Assembly (NCBI GenBank): GCA_041391505.1
Contig: JAWKNW010000009.1
Coordinates: 124,001-188,000 of the forward strand
Direction of reading: 5' to 3'
Origin: Rhodothermales bacterium
Lineage (GTDB): Bacteria > Bacteroidota > Rhodothermia > Rhodothermales > JAHQVL01
DNA length: 64,000 bases
Below are positions 35,701 to 42,475 of the stretch, piece by piece. Numbering within the stretch: the stretch's first letter is position 1; the number at the start of each line of letters is the position of its first letter. Position numbers and translations under genes: made by a program. Below the pieces are notes generated by a model, which was given only the letters and a program-made list of their open reading frames with translations, did no database searches and had not been told where the DNA came from.

Positions 35701-36716
35701 CGACCGCGAAGGTCGAAAGCGGCCGCGGCTACTGGATGCGTTCCGAAGACGAAACGCTGACCACGCTGCAGGGCACCCGGTTCGACACGATGACTGTGGT
35801 CCTCAAGGCCGGCTGGAACCTCATCGCGGGTACGTCCTGCGATGTCGAGCTCAGCCTGATGGCCGGCGCCGACCGGATCATCCCGCATACCCTGTATCGC
35901 TACGATACGGATTCGGGCTATCAGCCGACCGATCACCTGCAGCAGGGCCGCGGCTACTGGGTGCGGGCCCGTGAGGCCGGCGCGGTGCAGTTCGATTGTG
36001 GCGTGACCACGTCGTTCCGCCTGCCGGTCGAACCGAACGACCTCAGCAGCTTTGGCCGCGTCCTGATCGTCGATCAGGAAGGCCACGGCCAGCAGCTGTA
36101 CTTCGGCGGCCAGATCGACGACGCGCTCCTGCCCCAGTACAGCATGCCGCCGCTGGCGCCGGGCACCACTTTCGACATCCGGTTCGCGGACCAGAGCCGC
36201 CTCGCGAAACCGACCGCCAACGTCGTCCAGCTGCAGAACGCGGTGTTCCCGCTGACGCTGCAGATGGAGGCGCTGCCGGAAGGCGGGCACGACAATGAGT
36301 ACGTCGTGAGCCTGATGCGCAACGAGGTGGAGGTGGAAGCCTACCGCGTCCGTTCCGGCGGCACGCTGTCGATCGAGGAGTCCGACATCGACGCGCTCAA
36401 GATCCTGAGCCTCAGCGAATGGCAGGCTGAACTGCCCGAGTCGTTCGGTCTGAAAGGCAACTACCCGAATCCGTTCAACCCGGTTACGCAGATCGTCTTC
36501 GATCTGCCCGAAGCGGCCGATGTCAGCATCGAGGTATTCGACCTGCTCGGCCGGCGCGTGCGCCAGATCGGCACCCTGAAGCTGGCGGCCGGACAGAGCC
36601 GGCAGATCGAGATGGATGGGCGCGGCCTCGCGTCCGGCGTCTATCTCTACCGCGTCGAGGCCGTCATGGCCAGCAAGACAGTCAGCGATACTGGTAAGAT
36701 GATCCTCGTGAAATAA
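29706..36716 (+). CDS. Giant secreted multidomain protein with T9SS sorting domain (paralog B)
   Basis: 2336 aa; the ATG at 29727 is an alternative start. The first about 980 residues follow paralog A closely: signal region, Ig-like unit, propeller with GRAGRMYSIDNGAN, thrombospondin-3 repeats. Then come modules absent from A: a Kelch-type propeller (about 998-1298, e.g. KLYLVSGSLGG, KIYVAGGRAGSV), an anchor-D unit, malectin-like domain 1 (about 1421-1585) and a second anchor-D unit. A divergent InlB/bacterial-repeat unit PGWLFDGWSGDLVSP (about 1696-1768), malectin-like domain 2 (about 1773-1938) and the GRGYW module follow. The end is a T9SS type A domain (GNYPNPFNPVTQIVF, about 2243-2336). 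It probably arose by tandem duplication and domain gain. Likely a surface or matrix glycan-binding protein. Confidence 0.85.
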   Translation: MQAKRTHMNRSIHRGGLLLTLSLLFLPLAGAIHDTPVTPGRLAATAYHAPVAVDDVFDVVEGTALTSAAPGVLENDTNATSASLVSGPLHGTLQLNVDGSFTYTHDGLGTAQDSFTYQASDGVSTDVATVTLNITSVSFGVSALASNASNKPTSLQFGPDSLLYVLEKVGKVRIMEVTRNAANSYQVASEEVVTLVRNVPNYDDDGTANPGENSRQATGIVVTGTASNPVLYVSSSDSRVGGNGGAQDTGLDTNSGVISRLTWNGASRHDPSGFWERVDIVRGLARSEENHAVNGMALSLTGDTLFVAVGGFTNAGAPSNNFAFITEYAYAAAIVGINLPAVNGLPTLTDSRGAKYKYNMPTLDDPTRPNVNGITDPNLPGYDGIDVGDPWGGNDGLNQAKIVPGEPVFLHAAGFRNPYDVVVTRTPGRAGRMYSIDNGANGGWGGHPWGEGMAGTCTNQYDPLEPGSNTPGPNDPQVNNYDNLHYVHSTVPGQRFYGGHPAPIRGNPAGAGLYTGDYNADSNLNTGVWRDGTDTNYPLPADWPPVPLSMALPDECDYRSPGETDGALSTFKVSTNGLAEYTASNFNNKFKGDLFAAGYNNNTIYRIDLNEAGDQVLNNHPAGNGTEAFFTNFGSVPLDVTAQGDNDPFPGTIWVADFTSYDIWVFEPGDYDGNGGGVCTGVSDPFLDEDNDGFDNEDELMNGSNPCSAASKPADNDGDLTSDLIDPDDDNDGVDDIHDAFAIDDTNGANLTLPVIYPLLNEDPGTGFFGVGFTGLMTNGTTDYLDLYDENELIPGGTAGLFTVSTVSEGDATGATNTQEYGFQFGVNVAGASGPYTVKVKMPGPFFGGMTPQDNQAQGMYIGTGDMDNYVRLVLNAQAGVGGVQVTHEEGGVATVTNYTATTAIGATNLDLWLTVDPVAGTVQPKYVIDSGYPIFLGLPIPVSGNLLAAIQGSYEVSPGVPSGLAVGIISTSAGAGPAFAATWDAIDVVLDPTPIADRWHTYQAPTNPKQRHESSFVKHDGQFYLMGGRGSRKTDRFNPATGTWTSLTLPPIEFNHFQAVSLGDSVYVAGAYVGDFPSEVPVPNIYTYAPGSDTWSVGATIPAARQRGSAGVVTYNGKLYLVSGSLGGHSGSAVHLPLFDEYDPATGTWTVMPDMPHPRDHFNAAVVGDKIYVAGGRAGSVGDTVEEVDVFDFVSGTWSTLPALSGNIPTPRGGTAAAVVGSDLFIMGGESGLQTLAHSEVEVLDTNTNSWRTLDALDKGRHGTAAVVDGTRIYIAAGSGETGGGPELASMEVFNRTALSDPGSVVPSTLSAAPASLAFGQVNLGANDAQMIALFNTGGNQNVTISNIALSGGADFSLSYGFTLPAVLMPDDTVYVDVTFAPTLVGAANATLDVTHDGANGTVSVAISGDGAEGGGTVSTGNPIYRVNAGGSNTTDALLDWDRDTKNVPSPYVNAGGDDNKTGKINSFTGTNETNAPDDVYTKNRWDPAGGVEMTWNFPVSEIGLYQVNLYFIETDASNYAVGGRVFDISMEGALVFEDFDIFAEAGANTALVKSSVVNVTDGNVTIELGHVIDNPVIQALEIRPVLGADLFASPATVDFFSVPVNEASVPMKVYFSNTSLGSVTVTGVTISGSEASDFSHDFAGSVSLASGETDSLSVVLTPGAEGLRNASLEIAHTGAGSPAVVALTGEGTNVHLSFVEFTIVGSGSVSKSPDKPLYADGEVVTLTATADPGWLFDGWSGDLVSPDNPVDFSVYTDATITATFIESATTIDPIYRVNAGSGSVSDTPIVWERDTKNKPVAYNNANVGDNAISKSPYTGPNATDAPSDVYGSNRWDPAGNLEMEWDFPVGLAGDYEVNLYFAETNSGSQNPGDRIFDVVIEGNLVLDDYDVVSDAGFQTAVKKSFIVNVVDGNIDINFLHVVDNPFVSAIEIVPTPATVPAEARYNGVDNTFIVRKYQQVLDGSWSLVGLPLDTEGDAAAAFEADELLQYADGKYATTAKVESGRGYWMRSEDETLTTLQGTRFDTMTVVLKAGWNLIAGTSCDVELSLMAGADRIIPHTLYRYDTDSGYQPTDHLQQGRGYWVRAREAGAVQFDCGVTTSFRLPVEPNDLSSFGRVLIVDQEGHGQQLYFGGQIDDALLPQYSMPPLAPGTTFDIRFADQSRLAKPTANVVQLQNAVFPLTLQMEALPEGGHDNEYVVSLMRNEVEVEAYRVRSGGTLSIEESDIDALKILSLSEWQAELPESFGLKGNYPNPFNPVTQIVFDLPEAADVSIEVFDLLGRRVRQIGTLKLAAGQSRQIEMDGRGLASGVYLYRVEAVMASKTVSDTGKMILVK

Positions 36717-37227
36717 CCTAGATATCCACGTGTGCCACCGCGGGAGCCGGGCGTGATGCGCCGGCTCCCGCGTTGCCGCGCTGCTTCACATCCCGTCCCC
36801 TCCTGCAATCGGCCCCATCCCCCGATGGGTCCTGATTTGAAACGCCGCCCGCCCCGGGGGGCCGGCGTCCGGCCGAATCCTTCCGCAACACCGGAAGAAT
36901 CGGATGGCGCCGCGCCGACCGGTTTTTTGCATTTCCCCCCTGAATGCCCTGGACTTATGCCGCCCCGGGCCTCCCAGACGTCATTACCTGTAATTTAGCG
37001 GTAGCGACGACGTGTCTGGCATTTTTCTTGTCGCACGAGGCGTCAATCACCCTTTGCGAGGCGATCGCATCCTCCCCCTCAACCCTGCATCGCCCGACAC
37101 CGCAGGCTTCTGCACCGCGAAGGACCCCTCGTGAAAGCGATGTGCGACGGAAAGAAGGATCGGCTTGCCCGTTCCAGCGCCTTCGGCATGCACGCGCTTC
37201 CGCCAGCGAAACGACGTAAGAAATTCG
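36717..37227. other. Intergenic region, 511 nt
   Basis: Contains the GC hairpin at 36739-36772 and a C-rich stretch without ORF character. A relatively AT-rich patch (about 36985-37040, CTGTAATTTAGCGG then ATTTTTCTTGTCG) may hold the promoter of the downstream hydrolase gene. No RNA gene was recognised. Confidence 0.45.
36739..36772. terminator. GC-rich stem-loop after paralog B
   Basis: CGCGGGAGCCGG (36739-36750) pairs perfectly with CCGGCTCCCGCG (36761-36772) around a 10-nt loop, 23 nt after the stop. A T-run is lacking, so termination efficiency is uncertain. Its GGGAGCCGG core resembles the palindrome at 24150. Confidence 0.5.
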
Positions 37228-39648
37228 ATGTCGTCCTGGAGTAGTTCACGTTTCAAGAATCGCTTGCGCCAGTTACTCACTTTTTCCGCTCTTCTACTCG
37301 GTCTGCTTACCCTGGTGGCCCCCGTTCCCGTGTGGGCGAACGTCGTCACGGGTGAGCTGCGTGTCTGGCACAGGGTATCGGTCACGTTCGACGGCCCGCA
37401 GACAAACGAGAGCGCGGCACAGAATCCGTTTACGGATTATCGGCTGATCGTGACCTTCACGCATGCGTCGAGCGGCGCCTCGTACGCCGTTCCCGGCTTT
37501 TACGCCGCCGACGGCAACGCCGGCGAGACGAGCGCGACGAGCGGAAACAAGTGGCGCGTCCATTTCACGCCGGACCGCGAAGGGGTATGGACCTACGTCG
37601 CCTCGTTTCGGACGGGCGCCTTCGTGGCCGTCGACCTCGCGGCCGGCGCCGGCACGGCGACCTCGTTCAACGGGGCGTCGGGCACGTTCACGGTGGCTGC
37701 ATCGGACAAACCCGAAACCGACTTCCGGCGCAAGGGCATGTTGCGCTACGCGGGGCAGCATTATTATCAGTTCGCCGGCACCGGCGAATACTTCATCAAG
37801 GTCTCGCCCAATACGCCCGAAAACCTGCTCGCCTTTGCGGATTTCGACGGCACGTACGACACCGATTGCGCGGGGGAGGGCATCGATAACACCCTCCACA
37901 CCTTCGCCCCGCACGCCGCCGACTGGAAGACCGGCGATCCGGTCTGGAAAGGGTCCAAAGGCAAGGGGCTCATTGGCGGGATCAACTACCTGAGCAGCGT
38001 CGGCGTCAACAACCTGTATTTCCTGACCTACAATCTCGACGCCGGCGACGGGTGCGACGTGTGGCCCTGGACGTCGCACACGGAGCGCGCCCGGTTCGAT
38101 GTCAGCAAGCTCGACCAGTGGGAGCGCGTCTTTTCGCACATGGACGCCCGCGGGTTGCAGCTGCACGTCGTACTCACCGAGCGCGAAAACGCGAAGGCGC
38201 TCGGGCCTCCCGGCGCTGCCGACAACAACAACCTCAACGACATCCGCAAGCTCTACTACCGCGAACTCGTGGCCCGTTTCGGGCACCACCTGGCGGTGCA
38301 GTGGAATATCGGCGAGGAGAACACGAACGGCGACAACCTCAAGATCGCCTTCGCCGAATACATCCGGGCGGTGGACCCCTACGATCATCCGATCACGGTG
38401 CATACCTCGGACAGCAAATCCTACACGTTTTACGAGGCGATGCTCGGCGATCCGAACTTCGAGGCGACGTCGCTCCAGGGCGATCATCTCGCGTACAACG
38501 AACTCGCCCAGTATTACCGCGAGCAGAGCGAGCAGGCCGGCCGCCCCTGGGCCGTCTACGGCGACGAACAATCGCCCAACGCCGGCAACACGCGAGCCGA
38601 CGAGCTGCGGAAGGGCGGGCTCTGGGGGATGCTGATGGGCGGCGGCGCCGGCGTCGAGTGGTTCACCACCGACGACCTGACGCTCGAGGACTGGCGCTCG
38701 TACGATCTGTTGCTCGAGCAGATGGGCCATGCCCGCGCTTTTTTCGATACCTATCTCCCGTTCGAGGACATGGAGGCGGCAAACGAGCTGACCCCCGCTA
38801 CCGACGATTACGTCTTTGCCCTCACCGGCCAGCGGTACGTGGTCTATCTCCCGAACGGAGGAGCCTCCTCGATCACCCTCGCCGGCGCAACCACCACGTA
38901 CTCGGTCTCCTGGTACGATCCCCGGAACGGCGGCCCGTTGAAGAACGGGACGGTCACGCAAGTGAGCGGCGGTGGCGCCGTCTCCATCGGCGCTCCGCCA
39001 TCCCCGGCCAACACCGATTGGGTGGCGCTGGTTGAGGCGACGAGCGGCGGGGTGGGCACGGGTCCGGTCGTCGTCTCCGTCACGGCCGTCGACGCCCTGG
39101 CGCACGAGCCGGGAGGAGGCGACAACCTCGGGCGGTTCAGGTTCGACCGCACGGGCAACCTCGATGCGCCGCTGTCGATCACGTACAGTCTGGGGGGGAG
39201 CGCCAGCCTGGGTGTAGATTATGAGCCGCTCCCGGCTACTATCGTAATCGATGCCGGAAAAGCCTCCAAAAAAGTATCCGTGGATGCCATCGACGATTTG
39301 ATCGTCGAGTCCGACGAAACCGTCGTGCTTACGATTTCGGCGCATTCAGGCTACTCGGTGGACCCCGGTGCGGCTAGTGCAACGATAACCCTTGTCGATA
39401 ATGACAGTAGTACGCCGTCCCTTCTGGGCGACCCGTCCCAGAATGGCTCGGTTTCTGCATTGGACGCTTCGCTGATCTTGCAGCATGTAGCAGGCGACGT
39501 CACCCTCTCCGGCGCCGCTTTCGTGGCCGGCGACGTATCCGGCAACGGCGAGATCAGCGCGTACGATGCCTCCCTCATCCTGCAGTATCTGGTGGGAATC
39601 TTCCCCTGTTTCCCGGCAGACCCAACTTGTGCAACTTCAGGCAATTAA
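37228..39648 (+). CDS. Secreted DUF5060-type glycoside hydrolase-like protein with Calx-beta and dockerin-like modules
   Basis: About 806 aa from the ATG at 37228; an upstream in-frame start at 37165 would put 21 extra residues before the signal peptide. Order: signal peptide (LLTFSALLLGLLTLVAPVPVWA, about 16-37); DUF5060-like beta domain (VWHRVSVTFDGP, about 45-150); TIM-barrel-like hydrolase region with candidate acid/base Glu in VQWNIGEENTNGD (about 378) and candidate nucleophile in VYGDEQSPN (about 450). A collagenase-type C-terminal beta domain (ALTGQRYVVYLPNGG, about 532-610), Calx-beta (about 630-730) and a dockerin-like pair ALDASLILQHV / AYDASLILQYL follow. Probably cleaves or rearranges a polysaccharide outside the cell; substrate unknown. 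No T9SS domain is present. Confidence 0.75.
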   Translation: MSSWSSSRFKNRLRQLLTFSALLLGLLTLVAPVPVWANVVTGELRVWHRVSVTFDGPQTNESAAQNPFTDYRLIVTFTHASSGASYAVPGFYAADGNAGETSATSGNKWRVHFTPDREGVWTYVASFRTGAFVAVDLAAGAGTATSFNGASGTFTVAASDKPETDFRRKGMLRYAGQHYYQFAGTGEYFIKVSPNTPENLLAFADFDGTYDTDCAGEGIDNTLHTFAPHAADWKTGDPVWKGSKGKGLIGGINYLSSVGVNNLYFLTYNLDAGDGCDVWPWTSHTERARFDVSKLDQWERVFSHMDARGLQLHVVLTERENAKALGPPGAADNNNLNDIRKLYYRELVARFGHHLAVQWNIGEENTNGDNLKIAFAEYIRAVDPYDHPITVHTSDSKSYTFYEAMLGDPNFEATSLQGDHLAYNELAQYYREQSEQAGRPWAVYGDEQSPNAGNTRADELRKGGLWGMLMGGGAGVEWFTTDDLTLEDWRSYDLLLEQMGHARAFFDTYLPFEDMEAANELTPATDDYVFALTGQRYVVYLPNGGASSITLAGATTTYSVSWYDPRNGGPLKNGTVTQVSGGGAVSIGAPPSPANTDWVALVEATSGGVGTGPVVVSVTAVDALAHEPGGGDNLGRFRFDRTGNLDAPLSITYSLGGSASLGVDYEPLPATIVIDAGKASKKVSVDAIDDLIVESDETVVLTISAHSGYSVDPGAASATITLVDNDSSTPSLLGDPSQNGSVSALDASLILQHVAGDVTLSGAAFVAGDVSGNGEISAYDASLILQYLVGIFPCFPADPTCATSGN

Positions 39649-39689
39649 GCCGATTGACGCCCCCCGGTTGTCTAATCTGAGATAATCCC

Positions 39690-42368
39690 ATGTACAGCCC
39701 CGGCCGATCTCTCGCTGCGCTCATTGCCCTGCCGGTATTCCTGGCGGCGCTCGCCACGCCTGTCGACAACGCTACCGCTCAAACCCAACAGATCGTACAG
39801 ACCCTCATCGCTCCGGTCGTGATGCCTATCGAAGTGCACGGCGCCTCGGGGCACATCGAAACCGTCAGCGTAACCGTGGACGATGCCTCCAGCGTCAACA
39901 GGCTCTGGATCAAGGCCCACAACCTGTCTTACGACGATAAGGGCAGCGTAAAAGTCAACGACGGCGCGTGGATCGACCTCCGCAACGCCAATGTCGATAT
40001 GGCCGAGCCCGAAATTCATTTCGATGGCATCGGCGGCAGTTACAGCACGATCCGGTTCTCGGTCACGCTGCCCTCGGGCCTGGTCAAGGCCGGCTCGAAC
40101 ACGATCCAGTTCCGGTTCAACGGCACCGACGGCGTTTCGTCGGGCTGGCGCGTGCTCGCGTTCAACTTCCTGCGCAGCAGCGGGGCCGAAGTGCTCTCGG
40201 CCAGCGCCTTCGTCGAGGACGATCCCTCGACCTGGCAGCCCATCCTCACCAGCGGCGCGGACCTGGCCGCCGGCGCCGATCTCTGGAAAAATGCCGCCCT
40301 GACCGAGCCGATCTCGGGGTCGATCAAGGCGCGCTGCGCCGATTGCCATGCCGAAGACGGACGCGACCTGAAGTATTTCAACTATTCCAACCAGTCGATT
40401 GTCGCGCGCGCCGAGTTTCATGGGCTGACGCAGAAGCAGGGCGAGCAGATCGCCAGCTGGATCCGGTCCCTGCCGTTTCCCTCGCCCGGGCGCCCGTGGA
40501 ATCCTCCTTACCAGCCGGGTCCCGGCACCGACGCGAAGCCCGTGGAGGAGTGGTCCGCCGGCGCCGGCCTGGAATGGGTGATGGAAGACGACCGCGAAAC
40601 GATCCCCTACCTTTTCCCGAACGGCATCACGAACGCGCGCCTGTCGTCGAAGACGACGCTCAATCTCCGCGAAATCCCGATTTCGGTCCAGCTGCCCGAC
40701 TGGAATCACTGGCTTCCCATCGTCCATCCGAAGGACTACTGGAGCACCTTCACGTCGCACGACGCCTGGAAGGAGTACGATACGGGCCTCGATGAATTGA
40801 TGGCCGGCGGGGTGGAAAGTGCGGTGGCCTCGAAGAAGGTCATCGGCTTCTTCGAATCGTGGGACAACTCCGTTTCCGATTTTCGGCGGAACGAGCCGTG
40901 GCCGGCCGGCGCGACGCCCGCCAAACAGGTGCGCGCCCACCTGTCGCTGCACCTCTGGCAGATCGTGAAGGTCTGGGAGATCATGCAGAAGTATCACCTG
41001 GAAGACCGCGCGCCCGACCTGTATCCGGCCGGCGAGAAGTACACGTGGTTCTCCCGCGCCCGCAACATTTTTAACGTGGCGCCCCACATCAGCCGGGAGG
41101 CGCAGGACCCCAACACGTTCACCTACGGCACCGAGAAGCAGGACAAGATCTTCTCCCATCTGTGGTATCACGCCCAGATGATCATCAACGCCGGCAACCG
41201 CGACCCGCTCGAGCACAGCCCGGTAGACTGGAAGTATCAGTTCGGCCACATCAGCGACTTCTCGAATTTTACCAACGTCACCTCCGGCACCCGCATGGTG
41301 GCCACCTATGCCAAGCTGCTCCAGATGACCGACAACGAGGACGGCATCGGCGGCGAAGGGTGGTACATGCGCCACGTGCACCCGTACTGGTTCGTCGACG
41401 GCCTCGCGGCGGAGCAGGGCATCAACATCACCTGGAGTACGTTCACGACGGAGGAGATCCGGCAGATCTCCGAGAAGCTCCTCCGCTCCTTCACGGTGAA
41501 GAACCTCGAATTCCCGATCAGCGCCTGGGGGCGCGGCGAAGAGAATGACCAGCTGGAGCCGGCGACGTACAAACCGGAAGGCTGGAACGGCAACGGCAGC
41601 ATGCTGAAGGATCGCTTCAACTATGCCGACAACTTCTACCGCATCGTGCCCTTCATGTACGAGATGGGCGTGGCGCCGTCGCTGATCGACTCGCTGGCCC
41701 AGTGGGGCAAGTCGGCATGGCCGCTGGGCGATTGGGACTCGCTGTACGAATACGACCCGAACGACGACCATCAGGGCACGCCGGTGGTGTCGATCGTCCT
41801 GGATGTCAATAACCCCATCGCCCGCGAGCCGGGCGGCGCCGGCAACAAGGCGAAAGTGTTTATCAAACGCACCGGAGATCTCGCTACCCGGATTTCGGTC
41901 GGATTCCAGCTTTCGGGGACGGCCATCAACGGGACCGACTATGCCCAGCTGGGCACGTCGGTGATCCTGGAGGCCGGCGTGTCGCAGATAGCCGTCGTCG
42001 TCGATCCCGTCAACGACCTGCTCAACGAAGGCGATGAGACCGTGACCATCACGCTCTCGGCCGGCACGGGGTATGACCTGGACACCGTGGCGAACAAGTT
42101 GACCCTCTCGTTGAAAGACGACGACAATGCGGTCGCCTACTCTAAGGGCGACGTAACGGGGGACGGATCCATCTCCGCACTCGATGCGGCGCTCGTTTTG
42201 CAGCACGTGGCCTCGGTCAGTTCGCTCACGGGCCCGGGACTGGGCGCGGCGGACGTCTCGGGCGATTCGAACGTCTCGGCCTACGATGCATCGCTCATCC
42301 TGCAATATGTGACCGGCCTCTTGCCGTGCTTCCCGGCCAGTGACGGGTGTTCGATTTCCAAGCGATGA
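39690..42368 (+). CDS. Secreted CXXCH (haem c) protein with Calx-beta and dockerin-like modules
   Basis: 892 aa. Signal peptide (LAALIALPVFLAALATP); beta-rich N-terminal domain (about 35-175); a single haem-attachment motif CADCH (about residue 215) in a short cytochrome-c-like stretch ending EQIASWIRSLPFP. A long central region (about 250-690) of unrecognised family follows, rich in W, H and Y (HLSLHLWQIVKVWEIMQKYH). Then come Calx-beta (SGTAINGTDYAQLG, about 705-810) and a dockerin-like pair ALDAALVLQHV / AYDASLILQYV with a Cys-containing tail. Only 41 nt after the preceding gene and sharing its C-terminal modules, so the two probably work together. A lone haem suggests a redox role; the reaction is unknown. 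Confidence 0.65.
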   Translation: MYSPGRSLAALIALPVFLAALATPVDNATAQTQQIVQTLIAPVVMPIEVHGASGHIETVSVTVDDASSVNRLWIKAHNLSYDDKGSVKVNDGAWIDLRNANVDMAEPEIHFDGIGGSYSTIRFSVTLPSGLVKAGSNTIQFRFNGTDGVSSGWRVLAFNFLRSSGAEVLSASAFVEDDPSTWQPILTSGADLAAGADLWKNAALTEPISGSIKARCADCHAEDGRDLKYFNYSNQSIVARAEFHGLTQKQGEQIASWIRSLPFPSPGRPWNPPYQPGPGTDAKPVEEWSAGAGLEWVMEDDRETIPYLFPNGITNARLSSKTTLNLREIPISVQLPDWNHWLPIVHPKDYWSTFTSHDAWKEYDTGLDELMAGGVESAVASKKVIGFFESWDNSVSDFRRNEPWPAGATPAKQVRAHLSLHLWQIVKVWEIMQKYHLEDRAPDLYPAGEKYTWFSRARNIFNVAPHISREAQDPNTFTYGTEKQDKIFSHLWYHAQMIINAGNRDPLEHSPVDWKYQFGHISDFSNFTNVTSGTRMVATYAKLLQMTDNEDGIGGEGWYMRHVHPYWFVDGLAAEQGINITWSTFTTEEIRQISEKLLRSFTVKNLEFPISAWGRGEENDQLEPATYKPEGWNGNGSMLKDRFNYADNFYRIVPFMYEMGVAPSLIDSLAQWGKSAWPLGDWDSLYEYDPNDDHQGTPVVSIVLDVNNPIAREPGGAGNKAKVFIKRTGDLATRISVGFQLSGTAINGTDYAQLGTSVILEAGVSQIAVVVDPVNDLLNEGDETVTITLSAGTGYDLDTVANKLTLSLKDDDNAVAYSKGDVTGDGSISALDAALVLQHVASVSSLTGPGLGAADVSGDSNVSAYDASLILQYVTGLLPCFPASDGCSISKR

Positions 42369-42411
42369 GCCCGGCCCCGTTCTGAAGCAACGTGACCCTG
42401 AAACACGAAAA

Positions 42412-42446
42412 AAGCGGCGTCACCGGGAAGTCCGGAGGCGCCGCTT
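42412..42446. terminator. Intrinsic terminator, probably bidirectional
   Basis: AAGCGGCG (42412-42419) pairs with CGCCGCTT (42439-42446). It is followed by a T-run on + (TTTTTTTT) and preceded by an A-run, which gives a T-run on -. It lies between the convergent haem-protein and PIN-protein genes. Confidence 0.85.
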
Positions 42447-42475
42447 TTTTTTAATGGCGTGTGCCCTGGGTGTCT

